Assembly: GCF_051967575.1 (NCBI RefSeq)
Contig: NZ_JBQCJW010000001.1
Span: 124,001-188,000 of the forward strand
Source of the DNA: Solibacillus silvestris_B
Lineage (GTDB): Bacteria > Bacillota > Bacilli > Bacillales_A > Planococcaceae
Reading direction: 5' to 3'
Length of the DNA: 64,000 nucleotides
Shown: in pieces, positions 1-8,535 of the stretch
Layout: every line of letters starts with the position of its first letter
Position numbering within the stretch: the first letter of the stretch is position 1
Translations under genes and position numbers: made by a program
Notes under the pieces: model-generated
What the model was told of the DNA's origin: nothing
Database searches by the model: none
What the model saw: the letters and a program-made list of their open reading frames with translations, nothing else

Positions 1-577
1 GTGCGGTCTCTTCGTTGCTTACGACAAAGTCCCAAAATGTATCATGTGCACTTTGCGCTTGAGGAATTTCATTATGCGGCTCCGGCTTTACTGCATGAAT
101 TAAATCCGGGAATTTAATCGCATCCTGAATAAAAAAGATCGGAATATTATTGCCGACCAAATCATAATTTCCTTCTTCCGTGTAAAACTTCGTTGCAAAT
201 CCCCGCACATCACGAACAGTTTCTGCTGAGCCACGTGAACCTGCTACTGTCGAGAATCGAACAAATACAGGCGTTTGCCGGCCCTTTTCACCTAAAAAAT
301 GCGCCATCGTTATATCTGAAGCATCTCCATAGCTTTCAAATATACCATGGGCAGCTGAACCCCTTGCATGAACAACGCGCTCAGGAATGCGCTCATGGTC
401 AAAATGCGTCATTTTTTCACGGAAATGAAAGTCTTCCATTAATGTTGGTCCGCGTTCGCCTAATGTTAAAGAATGCTCATCATTAGTTAACTTCAATCCT
501 TGGTTTGTCGTTAACGGCTGTCCCTCATCTGTTGTAGTAAACTGTTTTAGTTGTTCAATTTTTTCGTTATTTTTCAA
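1..577 (-). CDS. Heme catalase, N-terminal part (cut by window edge)
   Basis: Cytoplasmic heme catalase that turns hydrogen peroxide into water and oxygen. The first 192 residues are present and the gene runs off the left edge. The active-site stretch RVVHARGSAAHG carries the catalytic histidine, and DLVGNNIPIFF carries the distal asparagine. The HFREKMTHFDHERIPERVV block is more like large-subunit (KatE/KatX type) catalases than the small KatA type, which is inference. I place the start at a TTG, because AGGAGG lies about 7 bases upstream at 585-590 and no ATG fits. No clear PerR or SigB site was found in the 240 bases upstream. Family assignment is secure; the clade is not. Confidence 0.93.
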   Translation of the reverse strand, partial: MKNNEKIEQLKQFTTTDEGQPLTTNQGLKLTNDEHSLTLGERGPTLMEDFHFREKMTHFDHERIPERVVHARGSAAHGIFESYGDASDITMAHFLGEKGRQTPVFVRFSTVAGSRGSAETVRDVRGFATKFYTEEGNYDLVGNNIPIFFIQDAIKFPDLIHAVKPEPHNEIPQAQSAHDTFWDFVVSNEETA

Positions 578-817
578 CTGAAATCCTCCTCATTCAAAAA
601 AATAGCTAGTTTCACGAGAATGATAGAACGCAACCATTCTCCATTACGTTTTTACCCTATTTCTATAAATCTATTCATAACATGGGCAAACGTAATAATT
701 GAAACAAACGAGGAGTTGCTCAATAGAAAACTATAAAATAATGCGGGAGAATTACTTATTCAATAAAAAAAATCTAGCTTTATAAATATTAGCTGCATTT
801 TTATAAATTGATCGACT

Positions 818-1468
818 TTAAGTGGATCGGTTGAATTGTGAATTTAAATATGTTATCTCACTTGAATTTTTGACGATTATATCAAAATCCCGGTGATATG
901 GATGCATAAACAGTTCGTACTGTATGCGCCTTTCGTGGTGCGAGTGACGCAATCTCTCCATCTGCATGCCCCTTTCGTTTATATCACGAACAGCCCTTCT
1001 TTGAAATTCCGTTTCTCCATCCGTGAAAAAGTAAATCAATAAGTCAAAAAGTTCAGGTTCAATAAACGCTACACTCATCCCTTCAACAATCGTTATTCGA
1101 TTTTCCGGAGACATCCATTCTCTTCTTGCATAATGTGCATCAATTGTGAAAAAACCTGCTCCGTCTTTAATCATTTGAACATCTCTTTCTAATGAAGGCA
1201 GATGATGTGCCGCTCGATGACAAGCTGTCATTTTATATCGATGCTCTTCATTTTCATAGTTGTAAGTCATTATCGTATGATTGCGAACTTCAGAAGCGAT
1301 TATATAAGGATCTGTAGTGAACAGATTCGTTTCTTCAGGATTCAGCAAATTTTTCAAATCAGAAGCAAACGTGCTTTTACCCGCGGCTCCATGCCCAGAA
1401 ATGCCGATCAATAATCGCTTATCCGACTTGAGGGTCCAATCTTTCACTTCTTCCAATAGCTGTTGCAA
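818..1468 (-). CDS. Uridine kinase-like P-loop nucleoside kinase
   Basis: A 216-residue P-loop kinase of the phosphoribulokinase/uridine kinase type. The Walker A loop GHGAAGKST is at residues 25-33. A later segment (TIVEGMSVAF) fits the strand where these kinases carry their second acidic/substrate region, and a lid-like arginine-rich region (RRAVRDINERG) follows. The start is a TTG with AAAGGAGG 5-6 bases upstream. It is a stand-alone gene upstream of the catalase and on the same strand. The exact substrate cannot be read from the sequence: it may phosphorylate a nucleoside or a related small molecule. It is not the housekeeping udk gene as far as I can tell. Confidence 0.75.
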   Translation of the reverse strand: MQQLLEEVKDWTLKSDKRLLIGISGHGAAGKSTFASDLKNLLNPEETNLFTTDPYIIASEVRNHTIMTYNYENEEHRYKMTACHRAAHHLPSLERDVQMIKDGAGFFTIDAHYARREWMSPENRITIVEGMSVAFIEPELFDLLIYFFTDGETEFQRRAVRDINERGMQMERLRHSHHERRIQYELFMHPYHRDFDIIVKNSSEITYLNSQFNRST

Positions 1469-1531
1469 TTCGTTTCCTCCTTTCAGAAATCATCCTTTAC
1501 AAATTTTCAATTCCATATATACACGGCACTT

Positions 1532-1924
1532 CTATTTTAATAACTTCAGTTTGTTTGAAAGATCTGTCGTCGAAATAGGATGTTCAATAACCGCTTGATT
1601 TTCCCAAAACAAATCATCTGAATATCTAGGAATTAAATGGACATGGAAATGTGTCCCCTCGTCCATTATTGCACCATTATTTTGAATAATGCTTATGCCC
1701 GTAATTCCGAAACTTTTCTCCAGCAAATCAATTATTTTCTTTTTCAAATCCAATAATTCAATTAGAAGCTCTTTGGAAACCTCTCTAATATGCTCAAAAT
1801 GTCTTTTGGAAATAATGAGCAAGTGTCCTGATTGTATTGGATCAATATCAAAAACTACAATATAATTCCCTGTCTCCAATAATACTTGTTCTTCCTTTAT
1901 ACCGTGGCAAAATATGCAATCCAT
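1532..1924 (-). CDS. HIT family protein (histidine triad nucleotide hydrolase)
   Basis: A 130-residue histidine-triad protein, close to the usual length of bacterial Hit proteins. The triad HFHVHL lies at residues 92-97 and the N-terminus carries CIFC at residues 3-6, which in this family helps bind zinc. Family members cleave nucleotide-phosphoramidates or dinucleoside polyphosphates in the cytoplasm; the natural substrate is unknown here. It starts with ATG just upstream of the P-loop kinase gene on the same strand, with about 60 bases between them, so both could share a transcript. Confidence 0.9.
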   Translation of the reverse strand: MDCIFCHGIKEEQVLLETGNYIVVFDIDPIQSGHLLIISKRHFEHIREVSKELLIELLDLKKKIIDLLEKSFGITGISIIQNNGAIMDEGTHFHVHLIPRYSDDLFWENQAVIEHPISTTDLSNKLKLLK

Positions 1925-1975
1925 TAATTATCGCCCCTTCTAAAATATATTTTTCAATAATCTTTTTGTATATAG

Positions 1976-2007
1976 AACAAAAACCTGCCCAAACTTTTTT
2001 GAGCAGG
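1976..2007 (-). terminator. Rho-independent terminator after resC
   Basis: On the minus strand a 10-bp stem (arms 1998-2007 and 1984-1993, one G-T pair) with a 4-base loop is followed at once by TTTTTGTT. It lies 33 bases beyond the stop of the cytochrome c assembly gene and separates it from the HIT gene. Confidence 0.85.
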
Positions 2008-2039
2008 CCTGCATAGTTAATTTAAGCTACATCTTTTGC

Positions 2040-3203
2040 TTAAGCATACGAGTGTAGCCCCGCAATAACTAAGTTGACAAATACTTGATTGAAAACGATG
2101 ATTCCAAATCCAATAATGGCCATCCATGCCGTTTTTTCGCCTTCCCACGATTTTGATAGACGCAGGTGGAGCATCGCAGCGTAAAACAGGAAAGTAATAA
2201 GTGCCCACACTTCTTTCGGATCCCAACCCCAAAATCTTCCCCATGCGAGCTGTGCCCAAATCATCGCAAATAATAGACCACCCATTGCAAATAATGGGAA
2301 GCCAATCACTACTGCCCGATATGAAATTTCATCCATTAAGTTCGCACTGACGCGTTTTGTGAGCGGTTTTAATAGTATGCATAAACTTTTTCTCATCAAT
2401 AGGCGAATGATTATGTATAAAAGCGTCCCTATTGCAAAAGCCCACACTATGGAATTTAATTTTAATGCATCGATTTTATTTGATATCATCAATAGCCCTG
2501 CACTTTGTTCATTGTCGTTTGCGATGATTGGATACATTTCATAAATCGCTTTGCTTTCTTTTCCCTGTACATCAATATATTCAACTGTCAGCGGCTCCCT
2601 TGTAAAACTGAATACAGTAGAAACACCAATGAATCCAACAACGACAACTAAACAATACAAAACAAATTCAAGCGCGCGTGAACTTAACGTCTTTTTTGTT
2701 ACATCGAGGACTTTTAAAAGATAAATAATGCCTGTAGCAAAAGAAAGCGACAAAATTGCGCTCGATAAAGCAACAGTAATGACATGAACGGCAAGCCAAT
2801 TACTCTTTAAGGAAGGTACCAATGGCGAAACCTCATTTGTAAATACACTGCCATAGCCAATGATGATCAATGAAACCGGGATAACAAATAAGCCGACGAC
2901 AACCTGTTTATACATATGATAAATAAGGATAAAGCTTCCTACACGCATAATTCCGAAAAATGTCATGAATTCAAACATATTGCTGACTGGTGCATGATCG
3001 ACAGCAATCCATCTCGTTATAAAATAGCCAAGCTGCAGCAAAAAGGATAAATAAGTAAGAAGCATCCCAACCATGCCAAATACCTTTTTATTCGACTTTA
3101 CTGAAAGACCAAGCGGCACAATCGCGATCAACAGCAATATAAAACCGCTTAGAAGCAAGTTACTGCTTACATTTATTAATTGTTCCGAACTCAAAAAAAC
3201 CAC
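2040..3203 (-). CDS. resC: Cytochrome c biogenesis protein, ResC/CcsB type
   Basis: Integral membrane protein of 387 residues with many hydrophobic segments. It carries the heme-handling WWD motif WGRFWGWDPKEVW at residues 321-333, diagnostic for the CcmC/CcsA/ResC superfamily. In System II cytochrome c maturation this protein works with ResB to move heme across the membrane and attach it to apocytochrome c. The length matches B. subtilis ResC. Unusually, no resB or resA lies next to it: it is flanked by a HIT gene and a divergent ABC operon. It ends in a good terminator, so it is probably transcribed alone. Partner genes may sit elsewhere, or it may serve another heme-export role. Confidence 0.88.
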   Translation of the reverse strand: MVFLSSEQLINVSSNLLLSGFILLLIAIVPLGLSVKSNKKVFGMVGMLLTYLSFLLQLGYFITRWIAVDHAPVSNMFEFMTFFGIMRVGSFILIYHMYKQVVVGLFVIPVSLIIIGYGSVFTNEVSPLVPSLKSNWLAVHVITVALSSAILSLSFATGIIYLLKVLDVTKKTLSSRALEFVLYCLVVVVGFIGVSTVFSFTREPLTVEYIDVQGKESKAIYEMYPIIANDNEQSAGLLMISNKIDALKLNSIVWAFAIGTLLYIIIRLLMRKSLCILLKPLTKRVSANLMDEISYRAVVIGFPLFAMGGLLFAMIWAQLAWGRFWGWDPKEVWALITFLFYAAMLHLRLSKSWEGEKTAWMAIIGFGIIVFNQVFVNLVIAGLHSYA

Positions 3204-3403
3204 CTCTTAAGAATATTTATTTCCAACCAATTTTTGCCTCCCGTAATTATTAACGTTCCCCATTCCATTTTGTTCCTCATTAACCAAATACAACAATACG
3301 CATTAATTCCATAAAATTTAAAATTATTAAAAATAAAAATGAACTTTTTGCTCTTCCCATTTGTATAGTTATTGAAAACATTTATAAAAGGGTGGTCATT
3401 AAT

Positions 3404-4120
3404 TTGTTAGTATTAGAAAAAGTCGAGAAATCTTATGAAAGTCATACTGTTTTAAAAGGAATTTCATCTACATTTCACTATGGCCAATGCTATTTGTTGC
3501 TCGGCGACAATGGTGCAGGCAAATCCACATTGCTGAAATGCATTGCTGGGGACGAAAAAATCGACCGGGGTTCCATACGGGTACAGCAACAAGATGATGT
3601 CGCCAATTTAACCGCACTGCAATATCAATTTTTTGAAAGTTATTCATTTTTAAAGGTGAAGGAAGTGATCCGCTTATTTGCACAACTAATTGAAAAACCT
3701 TCAAACGTTGAGGAGCTGTACGATATTTTGGATATTGTCCAATATGAAAACACATTAATAAAAAACGCTTCCGGAGGGCAACGAAAAGCGCTTTCGCTAT
3801 ATTTGGCTTTTTTGATCAATAAACCGATCGTACTATTGGATGAGCCATTTGCGGATTTGGATTTAAAAAAGAAGAAGCAACTGCTCGGTTTCCTTCAAAA
3901 TCAAGTACGGCAAGAAAATAAATGTCTTCTTATAATAAGTCATGAAATTGTAGGACTCGAAGATTTATTTGATTATGTTTATATTATGAAAGACGGACAA
4001 TTTATCGAGCATGGTTTAGCGGCGGATCTTGTCAGGAAATATCATAACCCTACATTTCCAGGCTTGGAAGGTGTTTATTTTGAAGTGACAGGACAATTAT
4101 TCGGAGGTCGATTCAAATGA
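3404..4120 (+). CDS. ABC transporter ATP-binding protein
   Basis: A 238-residue ABC ATPase. Walker A GDNGAGKST is at residues 34-42, the signature is the variant ASGGQRKALSLYLA, Walker B is VLLDEPFADLD and the switch histidine is in IISHE. I place the start at the TTG at 3404 because AAAGGGTGG lies about 8 bases upstream; an earlier GTG at 3392 overlaps that site. It is the first gene of a five-gene operon and its stop overlaps the permease start (ATGA). The ATPase would power the membrane protein encoded next. The cargo is unknown. The divergent resC gene makes a heme or redox role conceivable, but nothing in this protein shows it. Confidence 0.85.
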   Translation: MLVLEKVEKSYESHTVLKGISSTFHYGQCYLLLGDNGAGKSTLLKCIAGDEKIDRGSIRVQQQDDVANLTALQYQFFESYSFLKVKEVIRLFAQLIEKPSNVEELYDILDIVQYENTLIKNASGGQRKALSLYLAFLINKPIVLLDEPFADLDLKKKKQLLGFLQNQVRQENKCLLIISHEIVGLEDLFDYVYIMKDGQFIEHGLAADLVRKYHNPTFPGLEGVYFEVTGQLFGGRFK

Positions 4121-4869
4121 TTTTACAAGTAGCAAAAAGCTTTATGCTGGAATCTGTTCGCAATGCTGGAGTATTTATCGGGAATTTGCTTCCCGCCTTC
4201 ATATTTATCATTTGTTCATGGATATGCACACTCGCTTTGAAAAATAGTCCTGAAACATTGGATTTTATGATTAAAGGCCAGTTTTTCCCAATATCGATTA
4301 TGCTATTGATTTTTTCCTTCGCTTTTTCAAGCGCCACAATTTATTTGGCGGATTTAAAAGCAAACAATACAATCCAATGGCTGAAACGAACTAATATATC
4401 ACCGTCGAATTATTTTATTGGTATGGGTTTAGGTGTATTTCTTTTAATGAACATTGTATTGGCATTGCTATTAATCGGCTATTCCTTCCTTATTGCGCTA
4501 TCATTTACCGCTTTTGTTTCGATTATGCTAATATGCAATTTTGTGCTGCTTGCCATATATCCGTTATGCTTTATCGTAGCCGGCATCGTGAAAAACGGGA
4601 AAGTTGCACAAAGCATGCTTGTCCCTGTTATGCTTGTTTTTATGTTTTCGATTACGATGTCTTCCCTCTTTTTAACGATTGGCGGAAAACAGCCGCAAGA
4701 TTATTATATTTTTTTAATATGGAATCCGATGCTGTATTTGAATGATACTTTGCAGTTCCAGTTAAATTTAAATGAACATACATGGTTGCCTTTTTACCAA
4801 TATAGCATTATATTAACCATTCTTTGTGTTTGCTTAAGTATAGTGGCTAGAAAAATCTATTTAAGATAG
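4117..4869 (+). CDS. ABC transporter permease, about six membrane segments
   Basis: A 250-residue very hydrophobic protein with about six predicted membrane spans, the layout of an ABC-2/CcmB-like half-transporter subunit. Its ATG overlaps the stop of the ATPase gene by four bases, so translation is probably coupled. It has no recognisable substrate motif. Together with the upstream ATPase it forms a complete small ABC exporter candidate. It could export a small molecule or peptide, or handle heme in the manner of CcmA-CcmB; the last idea rests only on the neighbouring resC gene. Confidence 0.7.
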   Translation: MILQVAKSFMLESVRNAGVFIGNLLPAFIFIICSWICTLALKNSPETLDFMIKGQFFPISIMLLIFSFAFSSATIYLADLKANNTIQWLKRTNISPSNYFIGMGLGVFLLMNIVLALLLIGYSFLIALSFTAFVSIMLICNFVLLAIYPLCFIVAGIVKNGKVAQSMLVPVMLVFMFSITMSSLFLTIGGKQPQDYYIFLIWNPMLYLNDTLQFQLNLNEHTWLPFYQYSIILTILCVCLSIVARKIYLR

Positions 4870-4880
4870 GATTGAACAAA

Positions 4881-5264
4881 ATGGATATTGGCTTTATTAT
4901 TTCTCTTATCGTTGGCACGATAGGGATAATCATTATTCTTGGCATTATGATTCCTTACGATCGAAAATATATCGTTAGGGAGAACGGGAAAATCAACTAT
5001 AAAAAAACGACGATTTATTTGCGCTGGAATGTATTTGATACGCTTACACTTGTATTGGCGGTTTATACGATTTTTTGCGTTCAGGCTTTAAATATGCTTC
5101 TTACTTTCCGCGGAGAAACAGTTGAAAATCCATTCGTTCAATTTTTTACAAATCAGGCTCAAGTTTGGGTCATTGTAACGGTGGCATATTTAGTGACGAG
5201 AATTTCCGCTACACTAAAAAGCATTAAAGCTCATATCGGTGATGTCCATGATATTGACGAATGA
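4881..5264 (+). CDS. Small membrane protein of unknown function
   Basis: A 127-residue protein that I do not recognise. It has an N-terminal membrane segment (residues about 3-25), a short basic stretch (YDRKYIVRENGKINYKK), a second hydrophobic segment and a third near residues 95-110, then an acidic histidine-containing tail (HIGDVHDIDE). The start is set at the ATG at 4881; a TTG at 4872 is also possible. It lies 11 bases after the permease gene and its end overlaps the sigma factor start. Its place suggests an accessory subunit of the ABC system or a link between transporter and sigma factor. Confidence 0.6.
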   Translation: MDIGFIISLIVGTIGIIIILGIMIPYDRKYIVRENGKINYKKTTIYLRWNVFDTLTLVLAVYTIFCVQALNMLLTFRGETVENPFVQFFTNQAQVWVIVTVAYLVTRISATLKSIKAHIGDVHDIDE

Positions 5265-5787
5265 AGAATTGATGCAGCAGGTTCAGACAGGTAATACGGA
5301 GGCATTGGGCACGTTATACGAACGACTTCACGAACCGCTGTATTGCTTTTTGTTTCGCTATACGAAAGAGGAGCAAATCAGCATCGACACTGTTCATGAT
5401 GCATTTGAAACATTGCAGAAGAAGCAGCACATGTACGATGCGTCACTCGGCACGGTGAAGTCGTTTTTATTTCAAACAGCGTACCGTATTTTAATCAACA
5501 AATTGAATCGAAGAAAACGGTGGCAGACACTTTTGCCTTTTTTGATTCCTCTGCCGAAAAAAAATGTGGAGTCAGAAGAAAAGCTCGTCATTCAACATGC
5601 CATTGCCAAACTTCCTGATAAACAGCGAGCCGTTATTTTGCTCGCCTATTACGAGGATTTGCCATTGGAGGAAATTGCCCTAATTTTAAATATTCCAACA
5701 GGTACAGTAAAATCTCGTCTACATAAAGCGATTCAAGTACTGAAAATTGACTTAAAGGAGGCTTTCCAGCATGAAAGAGGAATTTAA
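5248..5787 (+). CDS. ECF-like RNA polymerase sigma factor
   Basis: A 179-residue two-domain sigma factor of the sigma-70 family, ECF size. Region 2 is near residues 10-75 (TLYERLHEPLYCFLFRYT) and region 4 is near 115-170, with the helix-turn-helix IALILNIPTGTVKSRLHKA. It would direct RNA polymerase to an alternative set of promoters. The ATG at 5248 is preceded by GGTGAT and overlaps the upstream gene by 17 bases; ATG 5242 and GTG 5239 are alternatives. The downstream gene overlaps by another 17 bases and encodes a membrane protein that may restrain it. Region 2 lacks an obvious strong DAFQD-type motif but has DTVHDAFETL in the right place. Confidence 0.82.
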   Translation: MILTNEELMQQVQTGNTEALGTLYERLHEPLYCFLFRYTKEEQISIDTVHDAFETLQKKQHMYDASLGTVKSFLFQTAYRILINKLNRRKRWQTLLPFLIPLPKKNVESEEKLVIQHAIAKLPDKQRAVILLAYYEDLPLEEIALILNIPTGTVKSRLHKAIQVLKIDLKEAFQHERGI

Positions 5788-6019
5788 AAATGAAGAAGAG
5801 CTAAAGAAAATGCTTGATCATTATAATGTCAAAATTCCAATAAAAAAGCTTGCTGATCGACAGTCCGCATTTAATCGCTTTATCCGCTTTTTAGGCTCGC
5901 CTGCCAAAGATCCACTGGAAAAACTTTCAGATAGTTCAAACGGCTATGTATTTTTAAAGCTGTTCCCATTGGCTTGCGGGCTGTTTCTTGCGATAATGCA
6001 AATTATTTTTCTGACTTAA
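5771..6019 (+). CDS. Small membrane-anchored protein, possible anti-sigma factor
   Basis: An 82-residue protein with a charged cytosolic N-terminal part (about residues 1-58, rich in Lys and Glu) and one C-terminal membrane segment (VFLKLFPLACGLFLAIMQIIF). Its start has AAAGGAGG upstream inside the sigma factor gene and the two genes overlap by 17 bases. A single-span protein encoded immediately after an ECF sigma factor is the classic arrangement of an anti-sigma factor, but it lacks the zinc-binding HxxxCxxC motif of ZAS proteins. The anti-sigma role is inferred from position only. Confidence 0.6.
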   Translation: MKEEFKNEEELKKMLDHYNVKIPIKKLADRQSAFNRFIRFLGSPAKDPLEKLSDSSNGYVFLKLFPLACGLFLAIMQIIFLT

Positions 6020-6039
6020 ACAATTATAAGTAAACTTAT

Positions 6040-6092
6040 GCAATATTTTCTTCTCTGTTCAAATAGGGCACAGTGGAAATATTGCTTTTTTA
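6040..6092 (+). terminator. Terminator after the ABC/sigma operon
   Basis: GCAATATTT at 6040-6048 pairs with AAATATTGC at 6077-6085, followed by six T. The 28-base loop is long. It lies just past the last gene of the ABC/sigma operon. The stretch from 6093 to 6311 shows no further gene and must hold the promoter of the manganese catalase; I could not assign it. Confidence 0.6.
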
Positions 6093-6311
6093 TGCCAAGA
6101 TGGTTTGGCTTTTATTCCTTCTGTTTGTAAAATGCATGACTTCTTTTTGGTTGTCCATAATACGGTTATATGTAGTTGACCGATTTTGCAAGGATGCGAA
6201 AAATTCCGTGCCTTTATTTCATGCGGCTCAAAATCGCAAGTTTTAAAGGGCACAGCCATTTTTCCAACTAATCCATCATCCTACATAAAATATATAGAAT
6301 CGAGGGAACTT

Positions 6312-7169
6312 ATGTATTATTACAAAGAAGAGTTAATAAATATTATTAAGCCTGATAAACCTGATCCGGAAGCTGCGCGTGTCTTGCAGGAAATTTTAGG
6401 CGGACATTACGGAGAGATGCGCACAATGATGCAGTTTTTCTTCCAAAGCTCCAATTTTAGAGGAAAGGAAACACAATTCCGTGATTTGCTGCGGGGCATT
6501 TTTTTAGAAGAAATTGCCCATGTTGAACTTGTTCAAAATACAATTAATCAATTATTGAATGATTCGGGGGAATCGGACTCTCCTGGTAATGGAGGGATGG
6601 ATAAATCGCCTCTAGATGATGCAGTGCGTCATGCAAATCCTCATCACTATATTATGGGAGCACAAGCATCATTGCCTGTCGATGCTTCGGGAAATCCATG
6701 GAATGGCTCATGGGTCTATTCACATGGTAACCTTATAGCGGATTTATTAAACAATCTGGTGTTGGAATCTACAGGTGTTCTGCAAAAAACCCGCATTTAT
6801 GAAATGAGCTCCAATCAAACATTCCGGGAAACTCTTGGTTTTCTTATTGTCCGCGATAATGCTCATCAAAATGCTTTCGCAAAAGCCCTTGAAACATTGG
6901 GTGTCAATTGGGGCAAACTATTCCCTGTACCAAATTATGATATAAATAAATATCCAGAATGCCGAAAGTTTGTCGATATGGGCTATCATAATATTCAATT
7001 TAACTTTAGACTAGATCCTACTCGTATTGGCGAAATTCTCCATGGCCAAACACCAAGCCGTAATGGTGGAACGTTTCAAGTCACGCCGCCGCCAGAAGGT
7101 TTCCCTGTACCATTAATGCCTGACATGCCGAATGAACATAGCCCTGGTTTATATGATTTGAATAATTGA
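6312..7169 (+). CDS. Manganese catalase family protein
   Basis: A 285-residue ferritin-like dimanganese catalase, similar to B. subtilis YdbD. It disproportionates hydrogen peroxide without heme. Likely metal ligands are E35 (GHYGEM), E67 and H70 (EEIAH), and further on a Glu in LVLESTG and a His in DNAHQNAF, the E/EH/E/H pattern of the family. The start is the ATG at 6312 behind GAGGGA; longer in-frame readings upstream lack a ribosome site. The C-terminal proline-rich tail (PPPEGFPVPLMPDMP) is common in this family. With the heme catalase at the left edge the window holds two unrelated catalases. Confidence 0.9.
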   Translation: MYYYKEELINIIKPDKPDPEAARVLQEILGGHYGEMRTMMQFFFQSSNFRGKETQFRDLLRGIFLEEIAHVELVQNTINQLLNDSGESDSPGNGGMDKSPLDDAVRHANPHHYIMGAQASLPVDASGNPWNGSWVYSHGNLIADLLNNLVLESTGVLQKTRIYEMSSNQTFRETLGFLIVRDNAHQNAFAKALETLGVNWGKLFPVPNYDINKYPECRKFVDMGYHNIQFNFRLDPTRIGEILHGQTPSRNGGTFQVTPPPEGFPVPLMPDMPNEHSPGLYDLNN

Positions 7170-7177
7170 CAATACGT

Positions 7178-7216
7178 TAAAGGCGTGCCCAAACTTATAA
7201 TGGGTACGCCTTTTTA
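7178..7216 (+). terminator. Terminator after manganese catalase
   Basis: GGCGTGCCC (7182-7190) pairs with GGGTACGCC (7202-7210) with one G-T pair, followed by TTTTT. It lies 10 bases past the stop codon. Confidence 0.85.
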
Positions 7217-7252
7217 ATAAAAACAACGGAAATTCGGAACACTTTACACTTT

Positions 7253-8089
7253 CTATTTGAAGTCTTTATTATTCGGCAGAGCGATTTGATCAAAATTATC
7301 GACAAGTTTTTTTAAGTTCTTGTTTAACTCCTCTCCACTCATCGGCACCCCATGACCAGTAAGCGCTAAAGAAGGGGTCAATGCAGCTAATTTTTTTACA
7401 GATTCGAAAGCAGCATTCCAATCTGTAGTAAAATATTTCGGTGGTCCACTTATTTCTTTTTCCTGTGTGAACACTTTATACAAAGATTCTTGCTTGACTG
7501 TGACAAATGCATCCCCAGCAATTAGCGCCCCATCACTTTCTCTATACAAAGAAACATGGCCCGGTGTATGTCCAGGTGTATGGATCCATCGAAACCCTTC
7601 CAGGAAAGGTACTGTTCCATCTGATGGAAGCTCATGGATAGCCTCTCCTAAATTAATCGATTCATTGGGGAAAATCGGTGACATTTTAGCAACAAGCCCA
7701 CTGTCCACACTTGCATCTGCCTTTGGGTAATTTTTCTGGCCTGTTAAATACGGCAGTTCTAAAGCGTGCGCGTAAACAGGTACTTGCCAATGCTTTGCAA
7801 GCTCAATCACAGCACCGACATGATCAAAATGGCCATGTGTCAATATAATGGCTTTAGCTTTCCCCTCGAATCTTTGTTCCGCAACAGTGATAATCTCCTC
7901 CGCACTATTAGGCAATCCTGCATCTATCAAAACAAAGTCATCACTGCCAGGACAGCTATAAAATACAATATTTGCAATTTGAATCGTATGCACATACAGA
8001 TCGGGCAATACTTCTATACTTACTCCACTCTGTATTGATGTTGCTGGTATAAATTTATAATCATCGCCGTAGTTCATCTCTTTATCCAT
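7253..8089 (-). CDS. MBL-fold metallo-hydrolase
   Basis: A 278-residue metallo-beta-lactamase fold hydrolase. The zinc motif HGHFDH is near residue 87, a second His lies in HTPGHTPGHVS and a metal-bridging Asp in IAGDAF; a final His is in LTGHGVPM. Such enzymes cleave thioesters, lactones or similar bonds; the closest general description is glyoxalase II-like or quorum-lactonase-like, and the substrate is not readable. The ATG at 8089 is preferred because AGAAGGGG sits 8 bases upstream; a GTG at 8098 is too close to it. It is monocistronic and convergent with the manganese catalase gene. Confidence 0.85.
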   Translation of the reverse strand: MDKEMNYGDDYKFIPATSIQSGVSIEVLPDLYVHTIQIANIVFYSCPGSDDFVLIDAGLPNSAEEIITVAEQRFEGKAKAIILTHGHFDHVGAVIELAKHWQVPVYAHALELPYLTGQKNYPKADASVDSGLVAKMSPIFPNESINLGEAIHELPSDGTVPFLEGFRWIHTPGHTPGHVSLYRESDGALIAGDAFVTVKQESLYKVFTQEKEISGPPKYFTTDWNAAFESVKKLAALTPSLALTGHGVPMSGEELNKNLKKLVDNFDQIALPNNKDFK

Positions 8090-8535
8090 CCAAAACACCC
8101 CTTCTTAAAATTAATTGTTATGCTGTATGTTTTCCATATTTACAGTTAATGTAGTATACCCGTTTCCGGAATTCCAACGGTTAATTAAACATATTTTTGT
8201 TTACAATTTAGGGGCAATAGCAAAAAAAAGTTTATACATTTTCCTCACTAACATTTTCTGCGATGAGGAAATTGAAGGATTAAAGGAATTGGTTACTAAA
8301 TCATTAAACTTCTTGTTTAATTTCGATTGTTTGTAGCAAAACGACTCCTCCCTTTTTTGACACAGTATAGACATTTATAATAGAGTTATTCATTTTTATT
8401 TGAGTATTGAATTGTCTCTGGGAGGTACATATTATTCAATATACCGGAAAATTTCCGAGAAATAATTGGATGAAAATGTTTATTTTTTTCAAACTAGGAA
8501 ATACATTTATTAGTCACTGAATGGAGGTTATAAAA
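8090..8535. other. Divergent intergenic region without a supported gene
   Basis: About 445 bases between the MBL gene and the BCCT transporter. No open frame with a ribosome site looks real. A TTGACA at 8358-8363 is followed by the A/T-rich TATAATAG, but the spacing is only about 13 bases, so I do not call a promoter with confidence. A long A/T-rich leader of about 150 bases then precedes the BCCT gene. Confidence 0.4.

Noticed and set aside
6312..7169. Longer manganese catalase starting at 6186
   Set aside because: The added 42 residues have no ribosome site and do not resemble the family; ATG 6312 is behind GAGGGA and gives the usual MYYYKEEL start.
8115..8336. Plus-strand frame of 73 codons
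   Set aside because: No ribosome site, odd composition, and it lies in a regulatory gap between two real genes.
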